Translations under genes and position numbers: made by a program
Part shown: one piece after another, positions 1-10,582 of the stretch
How positions within the stretch are numbered: the first letter of the stretch is position 1
Layout: each line of letters begins with the position of its first letter
Notes under the pieces: generated by a model
Told to the model about the DNA's origin: nothing
The model's input: only the letters and a program-made list of their open reading frames with translations
The model's database searches: none
Source of the DNA: Rostrohypoxylon terebratum
Taxonomy: Eukaryota; Ascomycota; Sordariomycetes; Xylariales; Hypoxylaceae
Assembly (NCBI GenBank): GCA_022497145.1
Contig: MU385868.1
Span: 62,001 to 126,000, forward strand
DNA: 64,000 nt
Direction: 5' to 3'

Positions 1-1668
1 GTGTATGTATGCAAAGCCGAGGGGAACCAATCGTTGGATCGGATTCGACTGCAACTGGGTTTGTGGATATTCACCGGCAGATGTAACAAACACTATTTCG
101 ACAGCTAATAAGAGACGAGGGTAATTTGAACTAACCAGTTGGCAATGGCAACGCTACTTTTGAAGCTGAATAGGAAGCAAATCAGAAGTGGTTGGGTATC
201 TAGACAGGTCAGTATATGAAAAACCTGTTGAGTGTTGTTAAAGGTGATAGTGAAGTGAAATGATTTCGGGAGAAACGTCGTATGGATCGAACACGGGATC
301 GGGGTATTAGCGAAGGCTTTAGACAACCTTTCAGGGCTGCGCTTTCTAAAACTGTCGTCACTGAACGGAGACCCGTTGCGGCTAGTGACAGGAAGGGAAT
401 GAGCCAATAGATTCGGTGACTTGCCGGAAAATCAATTAAAATACATATATACATCTATACATGTGTACTTGGCGGGATACTTGACACAAGGGTAGACGTG
501 GGCGACTGCACCAAGTATTTTACCAGCACTGAGCTTACAAGTACTGAGTACCATGTATTTACGTATGAGTACCATGTATTTACGTATTCTAAAAATACAA
601 GGAAGTAAGTCATGCGCTAAGCCGAAAACGGGCTTAAAGAGGGCAAATCGATCAGATGGTGTTATCCCATTGGCTAGAGACCTTTCCCTAAGAAGTATAG
701 GTGTGGAGGCTGGTGGTATCCCAGTAGTGTCCCAATAGGGATCTCAACTGTGGCTCATGCTCCCCGAACCTCCAGAAATTAGTTGATGTTGTGAGTACCT
801 ATGTATTTTGAGTGACCTCGCAGAGAAGGGACGGGGGACGACAAGATCAGAATCGCTCCTGTAGAAATCGCAAAACTTATATACGCCCATTTTTTTTACT
901 TTGAAAACCTTCTTTCCTTGAACAACCAATTTTCAAGATTCAGGCAAGCGCTAGATACCAGGTAAGCATCTGCTATATTCCCAATCTATTGTCACCCGAC
1001 AATACCGCTAAAAATCATCCATCCTTTTCATCCACCAACTCTACAGCCAGCTCCTTTTATCAACCTTTTTTCTCACCAAGTCTACTTCATATAACAACAC
1101 ACAATCCAAAATACCATCCGCATACATCAACTTACCACCGGCTTAGAAAAACTTCTCTCGCGTTTCAAGAGCCGATTACAAGATTCCCCCAGACTTAAAG
1201 CGTCCACTAGTGGAAGCTCTATTAACAGGTGTGTTTTATTTTTCTTCCAGTCACTAATTTTCCTTCCCAAGCAACAGCTAAGCTGTGTCCGACATTTTAT
1301 CATTTTTCTACTCTTACACACTTTGTTTACCACACCTATTCCCAAATATTTCACCATCTTGTAATGAAACAATCATTCGCGCTACCAATCATCACTTCTA
1401 TCTTCTGAATCTCGATACCTCAGAGCCGTTTCCATTGAGGTGCGCCGAGGTCAATTCCGACTACGCGCTCAAACATAAAATCATACCCTTACCTATACCC
1501 ATACCTATATCCATTCTCATTCATCTCCATACCTTTAAGAGTTCTTCCCCACTTACATAATCTCCGACAGGAAACTTCTTTCACCTACTCTCTTATTTTC
1601 ACTATCCTCATCTCTCACTGCCATCTACAAACTCCTTCTTCACTATCTCCTCTTATCTGGATCCTGTC
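1..1668. other. Intergenic / upstream region of the disordered nuclear protein gene
   Basis: No convincing gene is seen. The last 100 bases or so before the ATG at 1669 are strongly pyrimidine-rich (CT runs from about 1570 to 1660), as is usual for the leader or promoter of an expressed filamentous-fungal gene. The short open frames here lack family features and have no splice partners. Confidence 0.6.
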
Positions 1669-4600
1669 ATGGATTCTCTTAGTAACCGAGGCCGTGGCCG
1701 AAAACGTCATACCTCCCATATATCGCCTCCCCCATCCTCCCCTTCTCAAAACCCAGCACAGGATCTACCTGAGCTGCCTCCTACCTCGGACACTTCTGGT
1801 CCGTTGGCTCCTTTATCCTCCACCTCCGAAGCCCATAGTCCATCCGCACCGCTCTCTACGCGCATGCGCACTCGCCAGGTTGATGAGACCAAATCTTCTC
1901 CTGGAGGACGCTCTCTAAGAAAGCGACCCCGAGTGGATTACACATTTGAGCAGCTACTAGACGCTGAAAATGGCCCCAAACCTACAACTGGCACCTCTCG
2001 CTCATTTAAGCGTCGTCGTACCGACTTCGCTCTGAACGAGAACGACTTAGACGATGATTCAGAATCTCGCTTAGATACACGCTTTAAGAGACGTGCCTCT
2101 GAACAACCTCAATCGTCGTCATCTCGTAAGCGTTCTACGACGAAAGGACCGATAGAGCCTCAGGCTTTTGAACCTGCTCACCAAGATGACGTCGAAGTGC
2201 AAGACACTATCGAAGTCGGCGGACATCATAGTGAAGAGTCGGATGAATCCCTCATTCGCAGAACCAGTTCTAGCTCTTCAAATAACGATACCAAACTAGC
2301 TCCTGAATCAGCTTCATCGGGATCCGCCACTATACAACTTCCACAATCCCTGCAATCTCTACCAGCTTCCCACATGTCATCCTCTCAGCCTTTGACTCTA
2401 CCCTCCAACCATTTAGCCCCAGTTGAGAGCGTACCAAAGGTGCCCCAAGATAGAATTCAAGCGAACCTATCTGAGGACTTGAGCAAAGACGCAAAATCGA
2501 CTCGACAGCAGCTCCCTGAAGTAGGTCACGACCAGGATGGACCAGATTCTTTAAGCCATCTCACACCTTACATTGATGGCCACATCTACTATCCCGAGGA
2601 TGATCCGGAACCCGAGGCTGATCCCGATGCTGAAGCCGATCTCAACGCGGAGGCTGATGCCAACATGGACTCGGATCGTACAACAGTAGCGAATGGTCAT
2701 AGTAACGAAAATGCAGCTGCCGACGACAAGACAGATCTTCTCGCAGAGGATACCCCAGCCGCAACCGCGGCGAACTCGCCATCTGTTGAGGTAGAGACAA
2801 CTCCCGCTCAGCTTCCTGAGAAAAAGCGATACAAATTCAGGCAGACTCGATCGGCTTCTGAATTTACAGACTTGTTCCAGAACATTGAATCCTTATCTCC
2901 AGCAGAGCTTTACCGCCGCCTAGAGGTCGCCAACAAGGCCTTAGTTGCGTGGCAAAATGAATATCGTGAACTTAAAAAGATCACAGATGACTACGACAAT
3001 TCAGTTCGCTACAAGCGAGAAGAGGATAATTTCGTTCGACGCTCTAACATGGCGGCCAGTAAGAATCCGGAATCTATTCCGGTTGAAAAGGACTTTGTCG
3101 TTAAGGGAGAAAGAGCGCAAGATACTACAGATCCTATAGTGAAGTATCAGCGTCAACAGGACAAGATCATGGCAGACGCGTACGGTTTTGAGTATGACCC
3201 CCGTGAGAGCAAAGTCGGTTTACAGGATCCTATTGCTCAGCGAACTGGCGCTGGCCGTCAGGGACGACTTAGAGAGCGCCCTAAACAAACCGCCAAGGCA
3301 GCAGAGCTGGACGAACCCGTCGTTTTACAAGGGAAACGAGTTAGAAAAGCCCCAGAGAGGTTTGCAGGAGACGAAGTTATTAGCAGAGGGTCTACCCCAG
3401 TACCTAGTCAACGTCGAGGACGACGTAATAACGTAGCGCCAGAGAACGGCGAACAGAACCCGCCCCAGCCCCTGCCACAGGCTAAGGGTCACTTTCAACT
3501 ATTTCAATCTGAGCCCCAGTCACAGGCTCTATCCTCATCCTTTTCATCATCTCAGACACATACCGAGGTCCAAGACCCAACCGTCTCTACACGAGATTAC
3601 CTACCCGCACATATGCCTGAACATTCCGAGAAGGAAACTCCGAAGAAGAAAGGGAAAGGCGGTCGCCCTAGAAAGAATAATGCTCCGGAACCTGTAGCAG
3701 AAACCGAACCCACTCCGGCAGCTACTTTAATAAATACACCCTCATCTCAGTCACGGTCAGAACCTAAGTCAGAGCCGGACCAAACCCAAGCGCCCCTAGA
3801 GACGCGTAAGTCGCCAACACCACGCAAAATCACTAAGTTAATTTTAAAGACTCAAAAGAAGCCAGGCGCCAATTTACAACACGATACAGAGTCGAACCCA
3901 GAATCGCCGAATAATGTAACAGCAAAACGAGAGAGAGAAAGTGGAGATGCTGCCGAAGAACAGCCCTCTCGCAAGCGTCGTCGTCGAGCCCCACCGGCGG
4001 CCTCTACATCCTCTCCTAACCATGTCCTCCCCCCTCCTCCGGCGCCGGCCGCCTCATTTACAGAACAGGACGACAATATGACCAACGATGCAGAGCCGCA
4101 GGTTCCCGCGAAATCTACACGCCGAAGATCGACGAAGAAGCTCGAAGTTCCTTCCGAGTCATCAAATGTCTCGGCTAACGCGTCCTCAACGGTTCCAGCT
4201 GAAGAGCCTCGTCCTCAAACCGCCTCATCGACTGCAACAGCGGACACGGTAGTATCTACGAGCAACTATCAACTCCGCGAAAAACGCCAGAGAAAGTTCA
4301 CTAACGATATTACCGATGATGAGTTCATCGAAGAGCCCAAGCGCAAACGTGCTCGACGAGCGACAAAGAAGCCACAGGTGAAGAAAGAAGAAATCTCACC
4401 TGCCCGGCAAACCTCATCACCACAACGCCTCGAGCCAGAGGCGCCCGCCCTACCTAAGCCCACACGAATCATCTTCAAGTCGAAGCCTACCCCCCAACCA
4501 CATCCTACTTCAACACCTGGGTCTACCGGACCCTCGTCAACACCGTTCGTCAACCCCGCTCGTTAACCCCGCTCATAAACCCCGTCCACAAATTTGGCAT

Positions 4601-5089
4601 CGGCTAACGTAAACAGCCATACTAAAGCCAATACTAATGACGGTGGTTCCGTTGCTGGCAACGGAATCACGGGGTTCGACGCCGCTGACGCAGGGTCCGG
4701 GGGGGCAGGTCCCCCGAAGGACTACAGTACGATGACCAAATCAGAAAAGATGTCGGCTTCGATGAAAGGTACGAATACCCAGATAGCGTATATATTTACA
4801 TAGAAACATTCATTCCCACCGTGCACCCATCTTGTCTGATGTTCTTCATACACCAATTTATAATATAACTAACTAGAAATCAACAATAGCTCGATGGGCA
4901 TCCGGCTCGATGGGAGGGGCTGTGATCAAGCGTCGTGCAACACTCGCTGCTAAAAAGCAGAGCGGGAAGCCATCTGAAGTGACTAACTACGCTGGCCCCG
5001 ATCAGGCTCCTACACCTGTATCCACCCATCGACCGACATCCGAAGAGGATATTGATGATGACGACGATGTCTCTGTTGTCGAACAATAA
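1669..5089 (+). CDS. Large intrinsically disordered, basic AT-hook-like nuclear protein (hypothetical)
   Basis: Inferred 1067-residue protein in three exons. Exon 1 starts at the ATG at 1669, after a CT-rich leader. Its frame meets TAA at 4564-4566, but the same frame resumes and stays coding from 4617 to 5089, so I infer an intron ending at the CAG at 4614-4616 (branch-like GCTAAC just before). Its donor is uncertain; in-frame GTs at 4521, 4536 or 4545 all work. A second intron, 4769-4889, has clear GTACGA and CTAAC...TAG signals. The protein is Ser/Pro/Glu/Arg-rich and low in complexity, with many KRxR nuclear-localisation-like clusters. An AT-hook-like core (KGKGGRPRKN) lies near residue 660. 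A helical segment around residues 395-460 is the most ordered-looking part. The C-terminal exon carries a compact basic motif (ARWASGSMGGAVIKRR) and an acidic end. I do not recognise a family; a chromatin role is inference from composition only. Confidence 0.6.
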
Positions 5090-6448
5090 GCAATGCTTTG
5101 ACAATGGATAAACCCTAAGAGGTTATCAGACGAAACTACTTTGTCTTTACTTAAGACAATTAATTAATGAGGGATGAATGGGTAATTGGAGGGGTTAGAG
5201 GGGGGTTAGAGGCTTGAGGAAAGGGAATAGGACGTGGAAAAGGATTCTACGGAATCTCCAGTATGGGTCATACATAGCGGAGGCAGCATTGTACATTTGC
5301 GCATACTAAAAGTTGGCATCTGTGATTTAAGCATCGGAGTCCGGGAAAAGGACAGCATTGGCGTTCATGATCATAATCATCTTGCATTGGTGGATGGGTG
5401 TCTTGCACCACCACCAGAATCATATAGCGGGCATTGGCTTTCAAGCATAACTGCATTGAGTTGGAGTTCACCGGATGGGAGGTATAGAGGATCGATAGGG
5501 TATAATATTAACCCTTCCACGCATCAATAAATCTGCGCGATTGTGACATCCAATCAAATTGTCGTGTAGCAAGGCTTGGGCATATAATCATGACTTCGTA
5601 GACGTGAAACTAGATGGATACCTAGCCTACTTTCTATGGTACCTTCGAGTAGAGTAAGAGGGGGGAGTAACAGCATGTGATGTTTACTGATTATAATAAT
5701 TAGAATAATGTCTTCCATTATAGTCAAGGCAAATATGCGCCCGATCCTACCATGCTACTAGGTACTACCCCGAGGATAGGTATTATCAATCACACAAGAG
5801 TTCCTAATAGGACTAGCTAGATCATCGATGGGAGTATACTGGCTCCGTGTGAATTCTCCAGGTGATCTCCAGGTGCCGTCGTTGATATCTAGGTCAACGA
5901 GTCGAGCACCGGGTATAACCATGGATTAGGTAATTGAGTGACGTCGGGGGAATCGGACCTTCGGGACAATTTGCTCTTGGCATCGGCCTCATACAAGCCG
6001 GTTATATAGATACGTTGATGGCCTTGCTGAAAATAGATGGCATCGGATCGTAAACAAGCCATTACTATTTCATCGTGTTGAAGGTACGAAGAGCCCAGTC
6101 TTGCACCGTAAATTGTACACATCTGCAGGTTCACTGGAGAATATACGCATTACCTAGGTAGTCATTACATCAAAGGTAGAAAAGTCACAATCATCATAGC
6201 AAGAAAATAAGGAACTGGACGTTTCATTCGCCCAGGATGCTATCCTTTTGGTATGTCTCCTTTACGCCCCATAGCCGAAATGCAAAGTGACCAATCCTCC
6301 AGCCTTATTCGCGAGTGATATCCGCGTGATTTCCTCGGGGGAAGTAAACACAGGCTGGTCGTGTTGATGTCTCAAAATCATCTTGACTCCTCAGTGAGGT
6401 AGGTCATGTCAATCCGCCTCTCACCAATGCTCTCTCGATACTCTCAAT
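5090..6448. other. Intergenic, convergent between two gene 3' ends
   Basis: About 1.36 kb between the 3' ends of the disordered-protein gene (+) and rpl23 (-). The only structure seen is a perfect TACCTAGGTA palindrome at 6151-6160, a motif that recurs across intergenic DNA in this window. Short open frames here have no support. Confidence 0.6.
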
Positions 6449-7395
6449 TTACATCACAACACCGGAGTTGCTGGCAATACGCTGTAGACATGGGTTAGAA
6501 TATGTAGATGAGAGGGACCAGAAGTATAACTTACGGGCCACAGCTCAGCAGCCTCCTTGCCGACGGGTCCAGTGATGGCAGAGCCCTTCATCTCACCCTT
6601 GGGGTTGACGATCTGGGAAACGGTATGTTAGCAAGCTGTTCTCGGAGCTATGTATGGGTATATGCGCGGAAAGGAGGGTACTCACAACACCAGCGTTGTC
6701 CTCGAAGTACAAGAACACACCATCGGTTCGCTTCCAGGGCTTGGACTGTCGGACGATGACAGCAGGGTGAACCTTCTTGCGAAGCTCGGGCTTTCCCTTC
6801 TTGACGGTAGCCATGACCATGTCTCCGACACCGCCAGCGGGCAGGCGGTTGAGACGGGCACCGATACCCTTCACGGAGATGATGTACAGGTTACGTGCAC
6901 CAGAGTTGTCCGCGCAGTTCATGATGGCACCGCTGTGTAATTTATTAGCGTCGTCGGAAATCATCGGTTCGAGGAGGAATATCTGCACTTACACGGGCAG
7001 ACCGAGGGTCATCTTGAGCTTGCCACCGGGGGCACCGCGTCTGTGGGAGAAAAAAAACTGTTAGTTAAGCTGGTTCAACAATTCGTCATTCCCTGCGATG
7101 GTTTATTATCCACCTAATTTTGCTCTTCTTGAAGATCTTTAGCTTCTCCCCTTCTTTGGGAGTGAAATCCAAAGTTGGAGCCATTTTGAGCGAAGAATCC
7201 TGCCAATGGAGTTTTGTAAAGCGCCTCTTCTTGAATCAAAATGTGTTGCGACCATCGAATCCATCATCACCATCATCAACTCCCCCGCCAAAATTCAATT
7301 CCCATTGCTTGTCCATACCCCTCCAAGCTTCCAGTGGAAAATCGCATGATTAGAAATTAGATAGGAGATTAAAAAACTTACGAGATCTTTGCCAT
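6449..7395 (-). CDS. rpl23: 60S ribosomal protein L23 (uL14), cytosolic
   Basis: Cytosolic large-subunit ribosomal protein of the uL14 family, which binds 23S/25S rRNA near the subunit interface. Five exons on the minus strand: 7382-7395, 6993-7040, 6686-6932, 6535-6612 and 6449-6481. The joins are in frame and give 139 residues, the normal length for fungal L23. The protein begins MAKISRGAPGGKLKM, runs through the hallmark MNCADNSGARNLYIISVKG and the KKGKPELRKKV segment, and ends ASNSGVVM. All introns have GT...AG ends; the donors are GTAAGT or GTGAGT-like. The first exon is only 14 nt, and its intron is about 340 nt, typical for ribosomal protein genes of filamentous fungi, where the first intron often holds regulatory sequence. 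The family call is secure. Confidence 0.97.
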
Positions 7396-8095
7396 TGTGA
7401 CGATTGATTGATTCGCGTTGGTGTTAGATCGGGTGTGGTGTTGTTTGCAGTTGGCGTTGCAAAGGTTGTTGTCGTTGTCACGAAAAGCGGAAAAAAAAGT
7501 TCTAGAGTTGAGAGTTTAGATGGCTCCAAATTTCTTAGTGGTGGTGGGTGGTGGTGGTGGAGGTACCGCAAACCCGCGAAATGTGCGACTGCCTGAGAAA
7601 AAAAACCCTAGGGCCCCACAAATATTGGAAGCGATTTCCGTAGAGGGGAATTGTACCACCTGCCATTGGAATTCACTATGTGCGTATGTACCCTTGTACC
7701 TTGTACCGGGTCCGTGCGTTCCTGCATTAGACGATGTCCATTGTCATCACCAACTCAGGCTGTCAGGTCCTAGGAAGCAACGAATTTGATACATTATTTC
7801 TAGGTACATCAATACAAACTCATTTCTTTTACAGAGAGCGCCAATTATAAGTATCCATACCTACATAGTAAGGATGGCCTAAAGATAGGTAGGCACCTGA
7901 TGACAGCTCAATCTCGCCGTTTCTTGATCACGCCGCCAAGGTCTAGAATCGCATAAACCAATTCATTATCACCAACTTCTTCCATTTTGAATTTATTCGA
8001 ATTCAGTGTTCCTCGTGCCAACAATGGTAACTGTGTATTGAAAAGACTGACATTTAAATAACCCCCATTCAATGATACGAGAGATTCTAATAAGA
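7396..8095. other. Promoter region of rpl23 and 3' flank of the GST gene
   Basis: About 700 bases upstream of the rpl23 start. It is GTT/GGT-rich on the plus strand between 7420 and 7570, so C/A-rich on the coding strand. No gene is supported; the ORFs here are produced by the low-complexity GGTGGT run near 7540-7560. Confidence 0.55.
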
Positions 8096-8994
8096 CTAGT
8101 GATCGTCCCTCTCAGTCCAAGGCTTCAAGGCCTCGAGAAGTTTCAAGTGGACCTCGGGTTCGCCAGAAGCCTTCAGCGCTCCTGCAATGGCATCCTCGCT
8201 AATTGTTTTCATGAAAAGAAGCCATCCACCCCACACGAAGTCCGCGTAACCGACGGTCTTGCCCTCGAAGAAGGGACCCTCGGGGTTCTCCTTGAGCAAT
8301 GCGGTGACCTTCTGCACGTACGGCGCGGCAGCCTCCCACGCAGCGGGACCTCCCTCTTTGGCGAACTCCTCTATTGTCTTCCCGACGGCCTTCTCGCGCG
8401 TCGTACGGAAGTATTCCTGGCTAGCTTCGTTCAATATGTTGAAGAGTACTCTGGGGATAAAGATAGGCATGGTGGGCTCCCTCAGGTTGCCAAGCTGCTC
8501 GAAGACCTTGGCTATGTAGGGGGAGTCTAGATGCAGGCTCGGCTCTGGGTATTTTTCCTCGAGCGCTTTAGCGATCTCCATCGAGTCCATTATCCATTTG
8601 CCATCTGGCATAATGACGGTCGGGATTGTGTAAACGTCCACTTTGGGGAGACTTTGGTTGTTGTTAGGGGATGCTGATTTCCCGTAGACGTTCATTATGT
8701 GTTGACTTACTGGTCTTGGAACTTGGGCTTGATATCCGGGTATTCAACCTGGCATTGCGGGTTAGCGATGCTTAGTCCGATATCATAGGAGTTCCACAGA
8801 AGCTCACCCATTCTGTCTTATAAGGCAGACCCTTGTAATTCAAGGCAAGTCGTGCTGTTCTCCTTAGTCAGACACCGTGTCTCTTTCTTTACGATAGTAA
8901 AAGCAATAGACGTACTCTTCCATGGATTCGGCGACCATGTCTTGTTTGGTGGTTTAGACGGCAAGTCGAAGAGGACAATTTCTTGGTTAGACAT
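8096..8994 (-). CDS. Glutathione S-transferase, fungal UstS-like type
   Basis: Predicted to conjugate or isomerise small electrophilic substrates using glutathione. Four exons: 8916-8994, 8808-8854, 8711-8748 and 8096-8651, joined in frame to 239 residues. The N-terminal thioredoxin-like half (residues about 5-100) reads IVLFDLPSK, then NPWKTRLALNYKGLPYKTEWVEYPDIKP, then the GST hallmark YTIPTV with its cis-proline, and MDSMEIAKALEEKYPEPSL. The C-terminal half is all-helical with the FFEGKTVGYADFVWGGWLL segment. The second intron ends in CAG. The third ends in AAAG preceded by a CCTAAC branch site. This layout matches fungal GSTs of the group that includes UstS, some of which sit in secondary-metabolite clusters, but no biosynthetic cluster surrounds this one. 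The specific substrate is unknown. It neighbours rpl23 in tandem on the same strand. Confidence 0.9.
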
Positions 8995-9777
8995 TGTAGA
9001 TGAGTCAATTCAGGACTTTGTGAGAGAGAAACTTTGGGGGCAGCAAATGTCTAGAGATGTCTAGGACTCTAGGTAGGTAGGTAGGTAGGTTGTTGAGGAA
9101 CATTGAATCTCCTAACAGGTGGGGGGTAAATACATCGACATTTATCTATCTAGAGACAGCCTGACTAAACATGAGAATCCATGACATAAGCTATCTAGAC
9201 ACCGGCGCAAGGTGCAAGGAAGCTTCTATGCATCTCGGACTTGGTAGACCCGCGCGATTAACATGATCCCAGTTGCAGTGACGGCATAAGGTTACCGGAA
9301 TCTGTTGGTTTACAGCGTAATATGCGCCCTTTCACCTACAAGTTAGGAAAAGAGGATTCCTTCATGGGCTGCATGGCTGTTTCACCCCGCCACGCCGGAC
9401 GTAAGAACCAATGATTTTCGACGTTGCAAGTTAACCACGATGACCAGATCTAGATAGCTGTATTATTAATTCAAAATGGCTTCGGGTCAAATATTATACG
9501 TCCAATGACATGGTGTGTAATAACTCAGGCAGCTCAGGGTATTTTGTAGAATTAGTATAGAACAATGAACTACTATTATGTAACTTCTGTGGAATAGTTC
9601 CCCCTTGAGCCTCCACCTAATGCATCTAACGCACCTAAAGCGCCTAGATTTCCTAGATTTAGAAGCTCCCCTTTGATTTGTCCCCACCCTTCACCAAGGT
9701 TTAGGTAACACATACATATACCATCATTTGCTGCCAAATGTTCAACCACCCAGCAATCAGCTGAGGAGGGGCGCATA
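8995..9777. other. Promoter of the GST gene and upstream flank of tRNA-Ser
   Basis: Divergent region between the GST start (-) and the tRNA (+). A short TAGG/TAGGTAGG tandem run lies at 9068-9090. Nothing else recognisable. Confidence 0.55.
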
Positions 9778-9884
9778 GGCACTTTGGCGGAGTGGTTAAC
9801 GCGATGCCCTGCTATAGTTCAAGAATCTTGAAAATAGTGTAGGCATTCCCTTCGGGGGCGTGTGTTCGAATCACACAGGTGTCG
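9778..9884 (+). tRNA. tRNA-Ser (anticodon GCT), with intron
   Basis: Class II tRNA. The acceptor stem GGCACTT pairs with AGGTGTC (two G-U pairs). The 3-bp D stem is GCG/CGC around the AGTGGTTAA loop. The anticodon stem is ATGCC/GGCAT. The anticodon GCT at 9811-9813 reads AGC and AGU serine codons. A 26-nt intron, 9815-9840, sits one base 3' of the anticodon, the canonical nuclear position. The long variable arm (CCC-TTC-GGG), T stem GTGTG/CACAC with loop TTCGAAT and discriminator G73 at 9884 all fit serine tRNA. Confidence 0.95.
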
Positions 9885-9888
9885 TACC

Positions 9889-9895
9889 TTTTTTT
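9889..9895 (+). terminator. RNA polymerase III terminator of tRNA-Ser
   Basis: A run of seven T residues begins four bases after the tRNA discriminator base, matching the standard oligo-T termination signal of RNA polymerase III. Confidence 0.85.
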
Positions 9896-10582
9896 GTCTC
9901 TTCATGTTGATGAAGCTGTATATTGTGTTTTCTTTTTATTCTTGTCAGAATCTTGGAACTAAGTTCTCGTTGCTTGCCACTGCCATGTACCAACATCGTA
10001 TGTTAGGTAATCTAACTTTGACAGCTTTGACAGCTACGAACACAACAGTCCACGATATGTTGGATGACCTATGAATTCATAGTAGGACTGTATATTATTG
10101 ATAGCATTGATTTTGCATGGCAACATTAATAAAAACACCATCTTCACTCTAACCAACGGTGCATTCACTCACACTTGAATTATCACTTATACCCAACCTA
10201 GGTGAAAAGATCATACAAATTAATTCACCAATAAGAAGGAATTACTGAAGCTGAAGCCGGTCTTCATTTTCTTTAGAATTATTAGTAGGTAGGTACCTAG
10301 GTCCTAGGTCCCAGGTCCCATGAACTCTCGGTTCAAATGTTCCAATTAAGAGTTCCAATCCTGTTTGGTCTGGTCGCACGGATTGGTTCATCTCCACAAG
10401 TGGCACTAACACTAAAATGCACTAGTGCAGGTATCATACCTATCGATAAGGGTGGGTTGCAGATCAGACCCAAAGCCCTTGAAGCTTAGAATTCTGGTAG
10501 ATCCCCGATTTCTTCCTACCTTGTTCATATCCAACCTTCCCAACTTCAACATCTACCCACCAACGTCGATTTGTTAACAACA
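9896..10582. other. Upstream region of the Rpd3 gene
   Basis: About 690 bases. A cluster of CCTAGG-type motifs (GTACCTAGG, TCCTAGGTC, CCAGGTCC) occupies 10286-10319. A CT-rich leader precedes the ATG at 10583. No gene is supported. Confidence 0.55.
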
